The notes under the pieces are model-generated. The model was not told where the DNA came from and ran no database searches. It saw only the letters and a list, made by a program, of their open reading frames with translations. From JBDTNL01 sp039933785 (GTDB lineage Bacteria > Acidobacteriota > Thermoanaerobaculia > Multivoradales > JAGPDF01): a stretch of 64,000 bases of DNA. Each line of letters opens with the position of its first letter. Positions within the stretch are counted from its first letter, which is position 1. Positions 1-12,270 of this stretch are shown here, piece by piece. The position numbers were made by a program, and so were the translations under genes. Where the stretch lies: the NCBI GenBank assembly GCA_039933785.1, contig JBDTNL010000008.1, forward strand, positions 15,736 to 79,735, in the 5' to 3' direction.

Positions 1-2078
1 TCCACCGCACGCTCGTCACTGGTGCGCGGCATCAACAGCTCCGGTCGGTCGGAGAACGCCAGCGCGAACGCATCGTCGCGCGGCGTCATCAGCTTCTGGA
101 GAAAATCGCCCGCCGCCCGCCGCGCCTCGCCGATCGACTGATACATCGAGCCCGAAGTGTCGATGACGATACCGAGATGAATCGGCAGGTTCTCGATCAG
201 CTCGCACTTCGCGAGCTTCTGCGGGCGGCCGTCCTCCCGCACCTCGAAGTCGTCTTGAGTGAGCCCAGGCACCAGGCGTCCAGCCTTGTCGGTCACCGTG
301 GTGTAGAGCTCGACCAGGTTGACGTCCACCTGCTCGAAATTGCCCGGCGCGTTGAAGAAGCGCACGTCCTCGGCTTGCGTTCCGTCTTCGAGCACCGCGA
401 CCGCATTCAGATACGCGAGATCGGGGCCGGCCGGAATCTCCACCGCACCCTCCCAGGGTGGATGCTCCAGCTTCGCCACCACCTTGTCGTTCACCCGCAG
501 CTCGACCTTGGTCACGCGGCGGCCTTCCGGCACCACGACCTCGGCCTTCACCGCGACCCGACCGGTGGCGGTCGATCCACGACGGGGCTCGACGATGCGC
601 ACGCGCAACTCACCGCGCGGCTGGTTGAGCACCATCTCGTCAGCGGCCACCAGCTGTCCGTCGGTGGCGTAGCCTTCGACGCGTACGACCAACTCGGTGG
701 GCAGCGGGGGCAGCCGCAGCTCGGCGGAATAAGGCGGCTTGTTGCGCTCGAACTGCGTCTTGCCGCCGACCATGAACACCACCTTCTGGATCTTGTCGCC
801 GGTCACCAGAGCCTCGGTGCGCCAGAGCCCGACCACGATGTCGTCCTGCGGCGGCACCAGGATCAGGCTGTCCTTACCCGGAATGCGCAGATTCGCCAGC
901 TGATCGGCCAGCTGAACCACGGCGCCTTCAGGCAACGGCGGCGTCGCCACCGCTTGAGCCTCCTTGGGCACAGTGAACGCCTGTGCCAGGACCGCCTCGG
1001 CGCCACCCACTTCGTCTCGAACCCGCAGTCGCACCACATAGCCGGCGCCCGGGCGGAGCGCACGCTCGGCCACCAGCACCAGAGGAACCGTCGCCTCGGG
1101 CGGCTTGGGCTCGAAGCGCACGCGGAAGGATTCGAAGAAGCGTCCGTCCTGCTCCAGGGCACCCTCGATGTTGACCCGCACCTTGGACGGAGCCTCGCCC
1201 TCGGTGATCGACTGCAGCTTCACGCCCGGAGGCAGGGTGATCAGCATGCGGAGCGTCATCCGCTGGTTGGAGGCGGTCTTCGGGAACTGCACCTCGAGCT
1301 TCGCGCCGTCGATGACCGGCTTCTCCGGCGGCAACGGCGTCACCGCGGCGACCTTGGCCCAGGCCGCGAGGTCATCCGGGGGGGCGAAACCCTGCATCAC
1401 CTGGGCATCGGTCGGCCGTTTGGGCCGGTACAGGCTCAGACCGTCGATCCCGGTGACGGCATCGACGAGCGTGGACTTGTCGTCGCAGAGTTGGTGATCG
1501 AAAGCACGCGAGACCTTGTGCCCGCCGTACTCCTGCCATTGCTGCAGCCAGTACACCATCTCGGCCGAATAGAGCGGTTCTTTCGAGTCGCCCGGTCGCC
1601 AGAGCCGGTACGAGGGCTCGGCCGCCGGGCGGTACATCAGGTATCGGGTGCCGACGCCTTCGGTGCCGTAGCGCCAGACCTCGATCGGTTTGAACGCCAC
1701 CGCACAGTCCACCTTGATCCGCTCGAAAGGCGCGCCGCGCAGGAAAAGCAGTCTCGCCCGGTCGTCCGCCAGCGACAGGAACTCGGATTGCACCAACAAC
1801 CGGCGACGCCGCAGGCCTTCCTGGAGCTCATTTTGAGGAGTCGCCGGAATCGGATCCTTAGCCAGGAAGGCCGCCATGTGCGCATCGCGAGCCGCGCTGT
1901 CCTCCCTCAGGAAGTCATTGCGCTGGGCATCGCTCAACAGCCAACCCGGGCCGTCCTCGAGGAATTCGCGCTGCGCCTCGCTCAGCGGTGCCGCGGTTTC
2001 CGCCCAGACTCCGGCGGACCCAAGGAACAGCGCGGCAAGGAGTCCCCAACGGCCCAGCCCAAACCCGCGATCCGACAT
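1..2078 (-). CDS. GWxTD / VWFA-related domain secreted protein (3' truncated by window edge)
   Basis: The minus-strand frame from ATG 2078 is open to base 1, so the C-terminus lies outside the window. The start has a GGAGG ribosome site about 7 bases upstream. Residues 1-26 form a signal peptide (MSDRGFGLGRWGLLAALFLG). The next ~170 residues resemble the GWxTD domain found in Acidobacteriota and related phyla (EDEPGWLLSDAQRNDFL, RLLFLRGAP, PIEVWRYG). Several Ig/FN3-like beta segments follow, and then a VWFA-related domain begins with VELYTTVTDKAGRLV and the MIDAS motif VIDTSGSMY. It is probably an exported or periplasmic protein with a metal-dependent adhesion site. Its substrate is unknown. 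The long plus-strand ORF over the same bases is antisense and is not annotated. Family assignment is confident, function is not. Confidence 0.85.
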   Translation of the reverse strand, partial: MSDRGFGLGRWGLLAALFLGSAGVWAETAAPLSEAQREFLEDGPGWLLSDAQRNDFLREDSAARDAHMAAFLAKDPIPATPQNELQEGLRRRRLLVQSEFLSLADDRARLLFLRGAPFERIKVDCAVAFKPIEVWRYGTEGVGTRYLMYRPAAEPSYRLWRPGDSKEPLYSAEMVYWLQQWQEYGGHKVSRAFDHQLCDDKSTLVDAVTGIDGLSLYRPKRPTDAQVMQGFAPPDDLAAWAKVAAVTPLPPEKPVIDGAKLEVQFPKTASNQRMTLRMLITLPPGVKLQSITEGEAPSKVRVNIEGALEQDGRFFESFRVRFEPKPPEATVPLVLVAERALRPGAGYVVRLRVRDEVGGAEAVLAQAFTVPKEAQAVATPPLPEGAVVQLADQLANLRIPGKDSLILVPPQDDIVVGLWRTEALVTGDKIQKVVFMVGGKTQFERNKPPYSAELRLPPLPTELVVRVEGYATDGQLVAADEMVLNQPRGELRVRIVEPRRGSTATGRVAVKAEVVVPEGRRVTKVELRVNDKVVAKLEHPPWEGAVEIPAGPDLAYLNAVAVLEDGTQAEDVRFFNAPGNFEQVDVNLVELYTTVTDKAGRLVPGLTQDDFEVREDGRPQKLAKCELIENLPIHLGIVIDTSGSMYQSIGEARRAAGDFLQKLMTPRDDAFALAFSDRPELLMPRTSDERAV

Positions 2079-2227
2079 TGAGACGCCTCCTAGAGATTCC
2101 GACCGACTGTCATCGATAGTTGTCAGCAATGCATATGCCAGGGCGACCGCCGGCTCAGGTGGCATCATGGCAGTCGCGGAGCTCGCGGCGCCAGACGCGC
2201 GGCCACGCTCGCTGATACGCTCATCCC

Positions 2228-3205
2228 ATGCCGCCAGAGCGCCGTTTCGAGCCCATCCGCGACTGGCGCGAGGGCGACAGCATCGTCGGATTCGCGCTGG
2301 TCACCAAGAAGGAAGTGCGTCAGGACAAGAGCGGCCGCGACTACCTCGACATGGAGGTTTCCGACGCCACCGGCTCGATGATCGGCAAGGCCTGGTCGGA
2401 CAGTAAGGCCCTCCAGCGTACGTTCTCTGTCCACGAGTACGTGAAGGTCAAGGGGCAGGTGCGCGCGTTTCGAGATCAGCTGCAGTTCAACGTCGAGGAC
2501 TGCCGGCCGATCACCGACGAAGATCGCCAGGAGGGGTTCGACGAGAGCAAGCTGGTCCCGTCAACCCGTGAGGACATCGACGACCTCTGGATGCGCCTGG
2601 CAGGGTTGCTGGGATCGGTCGATCGCGCCGTCCTCCGCCGTCTGGCGCAAGAGACCCTCGACGTCTGGGGCGCCCAGCTACGGGAGCACCCGGCCGCGAA
2701 GACCATTCACCACGCGTACCGCGGAGGCCTGCTCGAGCACTCGGTCTCGATGGCCGAGCTCGCCGATGCGGTGGCCAAGCACTACCCGGAGCTCGATCGG
2801 GATCTGCTGCTGCTCGGCGTGCTCTTTCATGACCTCGGGAAAATTATCGAGCTCGGGGCGATGCCGGCTAACGACTACACGCTGCCTGGCCGGTTGGTCG
2901 GACATGTGGTGATCGGCCGCGATCTACTGCGCGACCGTTGCGCGGCGATCCCGGACTTTCCGGCCGCACTCCAGCTCCAGCTCGAGCACCTGGTGCTTTC
3001 TCACCAAGGCACGCGAGAATTCGGCGCCGCGGTCGAGCCGATGACCGCCGAGGCGCAGGCGCTGCACTTCATCGACGATCTGGACTCCAAGATGAATCAG
3101 CTGCGCCGGGCAAGGGAGAACGGGCCGGCTCTGCAGTGGAACAACACGCTGCGGCGATTTCTGTACTTCCTTCCCGCCGAGCCGGCGGCGGAGGTCCTGC
3201 CCTAG
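2228..3205 (+). CDS. YhaM-like 3'-5' exoribonuclease (OB-fold + HD domain)
   Basis: This is a 325-residue cytosolic protein. Residues ~15-95 form an OB-fold nucleic-acid-binding domain (VTKKEVRQDKSGRDYLDMEV, VKVKGQVRAF). Residues ~150-310 form an HD phosphohydrolase domain with HHAYRGGLLEHSVSM, the metal-binding FHDLGK near residue 203, and a second His in LSHQG. This OB-then-HD order and length match the YhaM/CBF1 family, whose members degrade RNA or DNA 3' to 5' with Mn or Co. It diverges from the VWFA-related gene across a ~150-base spacer in which I see no recognisable site. It converges with the DUF420 gene 7 bases downstream. No clear Shine-Dalgarno sequence precedes the ATG. Confidence 0.85.
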   Translation: MPPERRFEPIRDWREGDSIVGFALVTKKEVRQDKSGRDYLDMEVSDATGSMIGKAWSDSKALQRTFSVHEYVKVKGQVRAFRDQLQFNVEDCRPITDEDRQEGFDESKLVPSTREDIDDLWMRLAGLLGSVDRAVLRRLAQETLDVWGAQLREHPAAKTIHHAYRGGLLEHSVSMAELADAVAKHYPELDRDLLLLGVLFHDLGKIIELGAMPANDYTLPGRLVGHVVIGRDLLRDRCAAIPDFPAALQLQLEHLVLSHQGTREFGAAVEPMTAEAQALHFIDDLDSKMNQLRRARENGPALQWNNTLRRFLYFLPAEPAAEVLP

Positions 3206-3212
3206 TACTGCC

Positions 3213-3638
3213 CTAGCTCCATGTCATCCGATACAGCATCACGTAGACCACGATCCCGGTGATCGAGACGTAAAGCCACACCGGTAGCGTGATGCGAGCG
3301 ATGGCGCGATGGCGGAGGAAGTCCGAGCGCCAAGCGCGGCGCAGCGTGATGAAGGCGAGGAATGGCACCAAGGCCGCCAGCGCCGTGTGGGTTGCGAGAA
3401 TCGTCAGGTACAGGGTGCGGACCCCGCCGGTCCCGGAGAACCTGACCGAGCCCACCTGCCAGTGATAGATCAAGTACGAAATCAGAAACAGCGTCGACGA
3501 CACGAACGCCGCGATCATGCAGGCGCGATGGGCGGCGATCTTGCGGGCGCGAATCAGCGCGAACCCGACGAGCAGCAACACCGTGCTCAAGCCATTGAGA
3601 CAAGCATTCACGGTCGGCAGCGAATGAATGTCGAGCAC
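3213..3638 (-). CDS. DUF420 membrane protein, probable cytochrome oxidase assembly factor
   Basis: This 141-residue protein has four hydrophobic segments (near residues 12-30, 40-60, 78-98 and 112-135) and matches the DUF420 family (LNGLSTVLLLVGFALIRARK, HRACMIAAFVSSTLFLISYL, IYHWQVG). DUF420 members include CtaM, which is needed for heme-copper oxidase activity in Firmicutes, so a role in oxidase assembly is likely here. It lies last in a minus-strand run with ctaB and SCO, 15 bases after the SCO stop. It ends tail-to-tail with the exonuclease gene. Family assignment is secure; the exact role is inferred from relatives and context. Confidence 0.85.
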   Translation of the reverse strand: MLDIHSLPTVNACLNGLSTVLLLVGFALIRARKIAAHRACMIAAFVSSTLFLISYLIYHWQVGSVRFSGTGGVRTLYLTILATHTALAALVPFLAFITLRRAWRSDFLRHRAIARITLPVWLYVSITGIVVYVMLYRMTWS

Positions 3639-3653
3639 GAAGATCCCTGCGAG

Positions 3654-4340
3654 CTACTCAGCGAGCAGCGAGGAGAGGTCGACGATCAGCCGATCCATCG
3701 ACTGCGGGTCGTCGTACTCGTACGTCCCGCGCGCCTTGCCGTAGCGGTCGACCAGCATCAACCGCGTGCTGTGCAAGATCGGCTCCTGAGGCGTCGCACC
3801 TTGTTCGAGCGCGAGATGGAAGCCTTGCAGGATCAGCGGCCGGACGACTTGCGGAGGCCCGGTCAGGAAGTGCCAGCGGCTGGCGGTGAGTGAGCCCACG
3901 CCGTGTTTCGTCGCGTAGTCCGCCAGCACCGCGGGGGTGTCGAACTCGGGGTCGACGGTGATCGAAACCCGCGCCACCCGAGAGGCCGCGGGAAAACGCT
4001 TCCCCAAGGCCTTCATCTGCTCGGTGATTAGCGGACAGACGCCGCCGCAGCGGGTGAAGATGAACGAGGCGATCCACGGTGAACCCTCGAGGTCTCGCCG
4101 CGAGAGCGCCTGGCCGTCGCTATCGGTGAGCGAGAACTCGGGCAGAGCGAAGAGAACGCCCGGAGCCGGCTGTGCGCTCGCAACCCGCTGTTGGCGGGTC
4201 CACCAAGTAAGGCCCGCGAGGGTGATCAGCGCCGCGACCAGCAGCGCCCAGAGGAAGATCTGCGGCGTGGTGATCGGCCGCGACGCAGGCGGCGGCAGCT
4301 GGGGCGGCGGCCCGGAGGAAACGTCCTGTGACTCGCTCAA
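3654..4340 (-). CDS. SCO1/SenC/PrrC family copper chaperone
   Basis: This is a membrane-anchored, periplasm-facing thioredoxin-fold protein of 228 residues. After a Pro-rich N-terminus, one membrane segment spans ~28-46. The copper site is complete: C98 and C102 in FTRCGGVCPL and His190 in LHSTRLMLVD. SCO proteins deliver copper to, or reduce the cysteines of, the CuA site of oxidase subunit II. It lies 15 bases downstream of ctaB in the ctaB-SCO-DUF420 run. It is one of two SCO proteins in the window; the other is inside the caa3 operon. The CxxxC spacing and the His position are canonical. Confidence 0.92.
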   Translation of the reverse strand: MSESQDVSSGPPPQLPPPASRPITTPQIFLWALLVAALITLAGLTWWTRQQRVASAQPAPGVLFALPEFSLTDSDGQALSRRDLEGSPWIASFIFTRCGGVCPLITEQMKALGKRFPAASRVARVSITVDPEFDTPAVLADYATKHGVGSLTASRWHFLTGPPQVVRPLILQGFHLALEQGATPQEPILHSTRLMLVDRYGKARGTYEYDDPQSMDRLIVDLSSLLAE

Positions 4341-4355
4341 GGCGTCTCTATCGCG

Positions 4356-5243
4356 TCAGCGCGTCGCGCGATCGACGACCAGAAGGAGAAGAACGGCGGG
4401 CAGATAAAGGACCGAGGCCATCATGAGCTTCCGCGCCGAGGTGTGGGTCAGTGAGCGCGAAAACTCCCAGCAGTACCCCAGCAGCACGACGCCGAGGACG
4501 AGCGCGGCGCCGAAGTAGATCGGCCCGGCGAAACCGAAAACGCTCGGCAGCAAGCTAACCGGCAGCAGGGCGGCGCAGTAGAGGACCGCCTGGCGTGCCG
4601 TCGACACTCCGCTCGGATCGATCACCGGGAGCATCGGGTAACCGCCGCGCGCGTAGTCCTCGCGGAACATCCAGGCGATCGCCAGGAAGTGCGGCATCTG
4701 CCAGAGGAAGAGGATTCCAAACAGGATCCAGGCCTCGGGCCCGATCGAGTCGCGAACCGCGGTCCAACCCATCATCGGCGGGACGGCTCCGGGAACGGCG
4801 CCGATCACAGTCGAGAGCGAGGTGACCTGCTTGAGCGGTGTATAGAGGAAAACATACCCGGCGAGCGTCAGGCCGCCGAGGAGCGCCGTCAATAGGTTCA
4901 CGAAAACCGCGAGCTCCGCCATCCCGACTATTGCCAGCCCGACGCCGAACAGCAGGCCGAGGTCGACACTCAGCCTCCCGGAAGGCAACGGCCGGCGCTC
5001 GGTGCGGCGCATCCGCGCATCGAGGTCGCGCTCCCAGACCTGATTGAGCGCTGAGGCACCACCCGCGACCAGCGCCGTCCCGACCAGTGTGTGGAGGAAC
5101 CGCAGCAACGGGAATGGACCTGAACTCGCCACCGCGAAGCCCACCGCGGTGGTCAGCACAACCAGGAGAGTGATGCGCGGCTTCGCCAGCTCGAGAAAAT
5201 CCGAGGCGCGAGAACGAGCGATCAGCTGAGCGTCCGAGGTCAT
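4356..5243 (-). CDS. ctaB: Protoheme IX farnesyltransferase (heme O synthase)
   Basis: This UbiA-superfamily integral membrane enzyme transfers farnesyl from FPP to the vinyl group of protoheme, giving heme O for heme-copper oxidases. It opens with the family signature LELAKPRITLLVVLTTAVGF and carries the prenyl-PP binding motif LNQVWERDLDARMRRTERRP. About eight further hydrophobic segments follow. I chose ATG 5243 (MTSDAQLIARS, 295 residues). A longer open frame reaches 5417, but it would run into the divergent ctaA gene and has no family-like sequence. A ~94-base spacer separates the two divergent genes. With ctaA it completes heme A synthesis. Confidence 0.93.
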   Translation of the reverse strand: MTSDAQLIARSRASDFLELAKPRITLLVVLTTAVGFAVASSGPFPLLRFLHTLVGTALVAGGASALNQVWERDLDARMRRTERRPLPSGRLSVDLGLLFGVGLAIVGMAELAVFVNLLTALLGGLTLAGYVFLYTPLKQVTSLSTVIGAVPGAVPPMMGWTAVRDSIGPEAWILFGILFLWQMPHFLAIAWMFREDYARGGYPMLPVIDPSGVSTARQAVLYCAALLPVSLLPSVFGFAGPIYFGAALVLGVVLLGYCWEFSRSLTHTSARKLMMASVLYLPAVLLLLVVDRATR

Positions 5244-5337
5244 ATTCGATGGCGAGTGAGCAATCGCACAAGCCATCGTCACTCTATCGCGAAGGATTCG
5301 TCGGGCGACAGGCGCGCCCGCTATCATCCGACTCGTC

Positions 5338-6285
5338 ATGCAGCGGCCCGCCATGAATCCATCCCTCCGATTGCCGCGCTTCGCCTGGGCCGTGCTGGCC
5401 TTCAATCTGGCGGTCATCCTCTGGGGCGCCTACGTTCGCGCTACGGGATCCGGTGCCGGCTGCGGGGGGCACTGGCCATTGTGCAACGGGGAGGCCATTC
5501 CCCGGGCGCCGTCGGTCGCCACCATGATCGAGTATTCGCACCGCGTGAGCAGTGGTCTCGCCCTGCTTGCCGTGGTGGCCCTCGCGGTCGCCACATGGCG
5601 CGGGCGACCGAAAGGCGATCCGGCTCGCCGCGGCGCTCTCGTGGCCGTGGCTCTCATGGTCTCGGAGGCTGCGCTGGGCGCGGCGTTAGTGCTCTTCCGG
5701 CTGGTGGCGGAAAACGAGTCCATGGCGCGCGCCATGTTCGTGGGCGCGCACCTTTTCAACACGTTTCTACTGCTCGGCGCCCTGGTGCTGACCGCACACT
5801 GGGCCGCAGGTGGAGCGCGCATCGGGCTCGCGGGCCGTCGCCGGGAGGCTTGGAGCTTCGCCATTGCGCTGCTCGGCTTGCTGATCGTGGCCACGAGCGG
5901 CGCCGTGGCGGCGCTCGGGGACACGCTGCATCCAGCGACGACGTTGACTCAGGCCCTACAGCAGGATCTCTCCCCCACGTCGCAGCTGCTGCTTCGGCTG
6001 CGCGTGCTCCACCCGCTGCTCGCCGCGGCGACCGCGGTCTTCCTCTTGCTGCTCGCCGTCCGAATCCGCCGCGAGAACCGCCAACCCGAGGTGCGCAACG
6101 GCGCCCGGCGGGTAATTCTGCTCGTTCTCCTCCAAATCGCCTTGGGACTGGCGAATATGGGTCTGTTGGCGCCGATCGGACTTCAGCTAGGGCACTTGTT
6201 GTTGGCGGATTTCGTCTGGCTGGCTACGATTTTGTTCGGCGCCCGGGTCTTCGCGCTCGAGGTCGATCGCTCCCCAAAGTCATAG
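5338..6285 (+). CDS. ctaA: Heme A synthase, COX15/CtaA family
   Basis: This 315-residue membrane protein has about eight hydrophobic segments. It oxidises heme O to heme A. Family signatures are WGAYVRATGSGAGCGGHWPLC, EYSHRVSSGLALL, GAHLFNTFLLLG, LHPLLAA and QLGHLLLADFVW, which supply the paired heme-ligand histidines and the catalytic Glu of EYSHR. C42 and C49 in the first external loop form the CxxxxxxC pair found in the Cys-loop type of CtaA. ATG 5338 is used; a second ATG at 5353 (MNPSLRLPRF) is equally plausible. It is transcribed toward the first ACIII operon, but a spacer with a Rex-like operator separates them. Confidence 0.9.
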   Translation: MQRPAMNPSLRLPRFAWAVLAFNLAVILWGAYVRATGSGAGCGGHWPLCNGEAIPRAPSVATMIEYSHRVSSGLALLAVVALAVATWRGRPKGDPARRGALVAVALMVSEAALGAALVLFRLVAENESMARAMFVGAHLFNTFLLLGALVLTAHWAAGGARIGLAGRRREAWSFAIALLGLLIVATSGAVAALGDTLHPATTLTQALQQDLSPTSQLLLRLRVLHPLLAAATAVFLLLLAVRIRRENRQPEVRNGARRVILLVLLQIALGLANMGLLAPIGLQLGHLLLADFVWLATILFGARVFALEVDRSPKS

Positions 6286-6318
6286 CCAGCGATGCAAGTC
6301 ATTGCCAAAGGTCCTCCC

Positions 6319-6336
6319 TTGTGAAAAGTTTCACAA
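6319..6336. promoter_or_regulatory. Rex-type operator palindrome upstream of the actA1 operon
   Basis: The 18-mer TTGTGAAAAGTTTCACAA consists of two perfect 8-base inverted arms around a 2-base centre. It matches the consensus of Rex, the NADH/NAD-sensing repressor (TTGTGAA-N4-TTCACAA). It lies 70 bases before the actA1 ATG in the 120-base gap after ctaA. Rex commonly controls respiratory operons, so NADH-responsive control of ACIII and caa3 is plausible. No rex gene is in the window, so the regulator is inferred. Confidence 0.6.
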
Positions 6337-6405
6337 TCTAGTTGCACGCCCTGTACGGGCAAGGTATCGTCCCAGCGAACGGCTCTCCAGAGGAGTTCCC
6401 GCGGC

Positions 6406-7068
6406 ATGGCTCAGATCTTCCACCGCAGTACGAACACGCTTGCCAAGGCGAGTATCTTCGGTGGGGTATTCATCGTCGGACTGCTCGGCCTGATCCTCTA
6501 CGAGCTCGACCGTTCGCCGTACAACACGCGTCAGGGACTCATCCTCCATCAGCCGGTGCCGTTTAGCCACGAGCACCACGTCACCGGGCTTGGAATCGAC
6601 TGCCGCTACTGCCACACCGGGGTCGAAAAGGTCGCTTCGGCGGGCATTCCGCCAATCGCCACCTGCTACAACTGCCACGCTCAGATCTGGAATGACAGCC
6701 CGATGCTGGCGCCCATCCGGGACGCCTACAAATCAGGGCATCCCATCGAGTGGAATCGTGTCCACGATCTGCCGGACTACGTGTATTTCAATCACAGCAT
6801 CCACGTCGCCAAGGGGGTCGGTTGCTCGACCTGTCACGGCCGCGTCGACTTGATGTCGCTCACCTCGCAGGCCAGCACGCTGCAAATGGGCTGGTGCATC
6901 GATTGCCACCGCAACCCGGCGCAATACGTGCGGCCGAAGGATCAGGTCTTCAACATGCTCTGGCAGCCGCCCGCCGATCAATTGACGAAGAGCGGACCTG
7001 ACCTGGTGAAGGCGTACCACATTCTGCCGGCGCGCAACTTGATGAGCTGCTCTACGTGCCATCGCTAA
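6406..7068 (+). CDS. actA: ACIII pentaheme cytochrome c subunit ActA (copy 1)
   Basis: This 220-residue periplasmic subunit is anchored by one membrane segment at ~18-34. It has five CxxCH heme-c sites: CRYCH, CYNCH, CSTCH, CIDCH and CSTCH at the extreme C-terminus. The N-terminus MAQIFHRSTN and PFSHEHHV are typical of ActA. In alternative complex III, ActA receives electrons released on menaquinol oxidation and passes them on. It is the first gene of a complete actABCDEF operon and follows a GAGGAG ribosome site (6391-6396) about 9 bases from the ATG. The second copy in the window is at 51719-52366. Confidence 0.93.
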   Translation: MAQIFHRSTNTLAKASIFGGVFIVGLLGLILYELDRSPYNTRQGLILHQPVPFSHEHHVTGLGIDCRYCHTGVEKVASAGIPPIATCYNCHAQIWNDSPMLAPIRDAYKSGHPIEWNRVHDLPDYVYFNHSIHVAKGVGCSTCHGRVDLMSLTSQASTLQMGWCIDCHRNPAQYVRPKDQVFNMLWQPPADQLTKSGPDLVKAYHILPARNLMSCSTCHR

Positions 7069-7111
7069 TGGAACTCAGGATGTCTATCTCGACGGATCGC
7101 AGGAGCGCACG

Positions 7112-10327
<3,216 letters not shown>

Positions 10328-10330
10328 GCG

Positions 10331-11734
10331 ATGGCGCTGAGCGAACAGGAAGCCCTGCATCAGGCGATCGTGCCGCCGAAGCCGCCGTTCATCGCGCCAG
10401 GGCACAGCCCAGGTACGGTGACCGAGAAGATCAGCGAGATCGTCCTCACCAGGAAGACCCCGCGTTGGTGGTTCGTGGGTTTTGGCATCGCGTTCATCTT
10501 GGTCATGGGCTTCCTCTACGCGGTCACCAAGCTGGTTTTTGAAGGCACCGGCCTTTGGGGAGTCAACATCCCCGTTGGCTGGGGCTTCGCGATCGTCAAC
10601 TTCGTCTGGTGGATCGGCATCGGCCACGCCGGGACGCTGATCTCCGCGATCCTTTTGCTTCTCCGCCAGTCGTGGCGCACGTCGATCAACCGATTCGCCG
10701 AAGCGATGACGATTTTTGCCGTGGCCTGTGCCGGCATCTTCCCGATCATCCATACCGGCCGTCCGTGGCTGGCGTACTGGCTGCTGCCTTACCCCAACAC
10801 CATGGGGGTCTGGCCAAACTTCCGCAGCCCGCTCGTTTGGGACGTGTTCGCGGTCTCGACGTACGCCACGGTTTCCCTGCTGTTTTGGTACATGGGTCTG
10901 ATTCCCGACCTCGCGACTCTGCGCGATCGCGCCCAGAACAAGCCCGCGCAGATCATCTACGGAATGCTGTCCATGGGCTGGCGAGGCGGATCTCGGCACT
11001 GGCAGAACTACGAAACGGCCTATCTCCTCATGGCCGGAATCGCGACCCCGCTGGTGCTCTCGGTGCACACCGTGGTTTCCTTCGACTTCGCCGCCGGTGT
11101 CGTTCCTGGGTGGCACACCACGATCTTCCCGCCCTACTTCGTCGCCGGCGCCATTTTCGCCGGCTTCGCCATGGTGTTGACCCTGACGCTCCCTCTGCGC
11201 GCCGTCTTCGGCCTACAGGACTTCATCACCCAGCGTCACGTGCAGAACATGGCCAAGGTCATGCTCGCCACCGGCTTGATCGTCGCCTACGGCTACATCA
11301 TCGAGGCCTTCACCGGCTGGTACAGCGGCAGTCACTACGAGCACTTCATGATGCTCAATCGCATCAAGGGTCCGTACGGCTTCCAATACGCGATGCTCTG
11401 GCTGTGCAACATCCTGGCGCCGCAGGTGCTCTGGATCCGCTTTTTTCGCACCAATCCAGTGGCGCTTTGGATCGTCGCCATGTTCGTCAACGTGGGCATG
11501 TGGCTCGAGCGTTACATCATCGTGATAACCAGCCTGCATCGTGATTTCCTGCCCTCCTCCTGGGGCGAGTACGCCGGTACACGCTTCGACTGGATGATCT
11601 TCGTCGGCACGCTCGGTCTCTTCGTGGCACTCCTCTTCCTCTTCATTCGCTTCCTGCCCATGATCTCGATCGCCGAGATGCGGCATATGGCGCATCAGAC
11701 CGCGCATTCGAGTGGAACCAAGGAGAAGGCGTGA
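10331..11734 (+). CDS. actC: ACIII quinol-oxidising NrfD-like membrane subunit ActC (copy 1)
   Basis: This 467-residue protein has about ten hydrophobic segments and is of the NrfD/PsrC family. It contains GWGFAIVNFVWWIGIGHAGT, GGSRHWQNYETAYL and FPPYFVAGAIFAGFAMVL. ActC holds a quinol-binding site and a candidate proton path in ACIII. It begins 3 bases after actB1 and overlaps actD1 by 4 bases, so the subunits are probably translationally coupled. A paralogue with a ~65-residue longer N-terminus is at 28456-30006. Confidence 0.93.
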   Translation: MALSEQEALHQAIVPPKPPFIAPGHSPGTVTEKISEIVLTRKTPRWWFVGFGIAFILVMGFLYAVTKLVFEGTGLWGVNIPVGWGFAIVNFVWWIGIGHAGTLISAILLLLRQSWRTSINRFAEAMTIFAVACAGIFPIIHTGRPWLAYWLLPYPNTMGVWPNFRSPLVWDVFAVSTYATVSLLFWYMGLIPDLATLRDRAQNKPAQIIYGMLSMGWRGGSRHWQNYETAYLLMAGIATPLVLSVHTVVSFDFAAGVVPGWHTTIFPPYFVAGAIFAGFAMVLTLTLPLRAVFGLQDFITQRHVQNMAKVMLATGLIVAYGYIIEAFTGWYSGSHYEHFMMLNRIKGPYGFQYAMLWLCNILAPQVLWIRFFRTNPVALWIVAMFVNVGMWLERYIIVITSLHRDFLPSSWGEYAGTRFDWMIFVGTLGLFVALLFLFIRFLPMISIAEMRHMAHQTAHSSGTKEKA

Positions 11735-12270
11735 TGAGAGCCGCCCAAACCTACGGCCTCGTCGCCGAGTTCCCCTCCGCTGAGGGGCTGGTGATAGCCG
11801 CCCGAGCCGCGCGTCAGGCCGGGTATTCTCGGATGGAGGCGTACACGCCCTTCCCGGTCGAGGACTTGCACGACGCGCTTGATTTGCCGCCCTCGAAGGT
11901 TCCGATGATCGTGTTGGCGGGTGGCATCACCGGATGTCTGGGCGGATTCGGCCTGGCCTATTGGGCTTCGGCGATCGCGTATCCGATGAACATCGGTGGC
12001 AAAGCACTCAACAGCTGGCCAGCCTTCATCGTGCCGACCTTCGAGTGCACCATCCTGGTGGCCAGCCTTTCGGCGGTTCTCGGAATGCTGGCGCTCAACG
12101 GCCTACCGCAGCCTTACCACCCGCTGTTCAACGTCGAGCGCTTTTCCCACGCCTCACAAGACGGCTACTTCCTTGCCATCGAGGCGCGCGACAAGAAATT
12201 CGATCCCGCGGCCACCAAGGCTTTCTTGCAAGGCCTCAATCCGAGCGAGGTGACCGAAGTTGGGTACTGA
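11731..12270 (+). CDS. actD: ACIII subunit ActD (DUF3341), copy 1
   Basis: This 179-residue protein begins with a soluble ferredoxin-like ~60-residue region (GLVAEFPSAEGLVIAARAAR, YTPFPVEDLHDAL). Two membrane helices follow (~62-85 and ~103-125), and a soluble tail (HPLFNVERFSHASQDGYFL). This is the DUF3341/ActD pattern. The frame opens with GTG overlapping the actC stop (GTGA); an ATG follows immediately at 11734, and either may be used. ActD is a small structural subunit of the complex. Confidence 0.9.
   Translation: MMRAAQTYGLVAEFPSAEGLVIAARAARQAGYSRMEAYTPFPVEDLHDALDLPPSKVPMIVLAGGITGCLGGFGLAYWASAIAYPMNIGGKALNSWPAFIVPTFECTILVASLSAVLGMLALNGLPQPYHPLFNVERFSHASQDGYFLAIEARDKKFDPAATKAFLQGLNPSEVTEVGY

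Noticed and set aside
177..2081. A 634-codon plus-strand open frame over the left-edge gene
   Set aside because: It is antisense to the VWFA-related gene, has no recognisable domain and is rich in His, Arg and Leu, as expected for a high-GC shadow frame.
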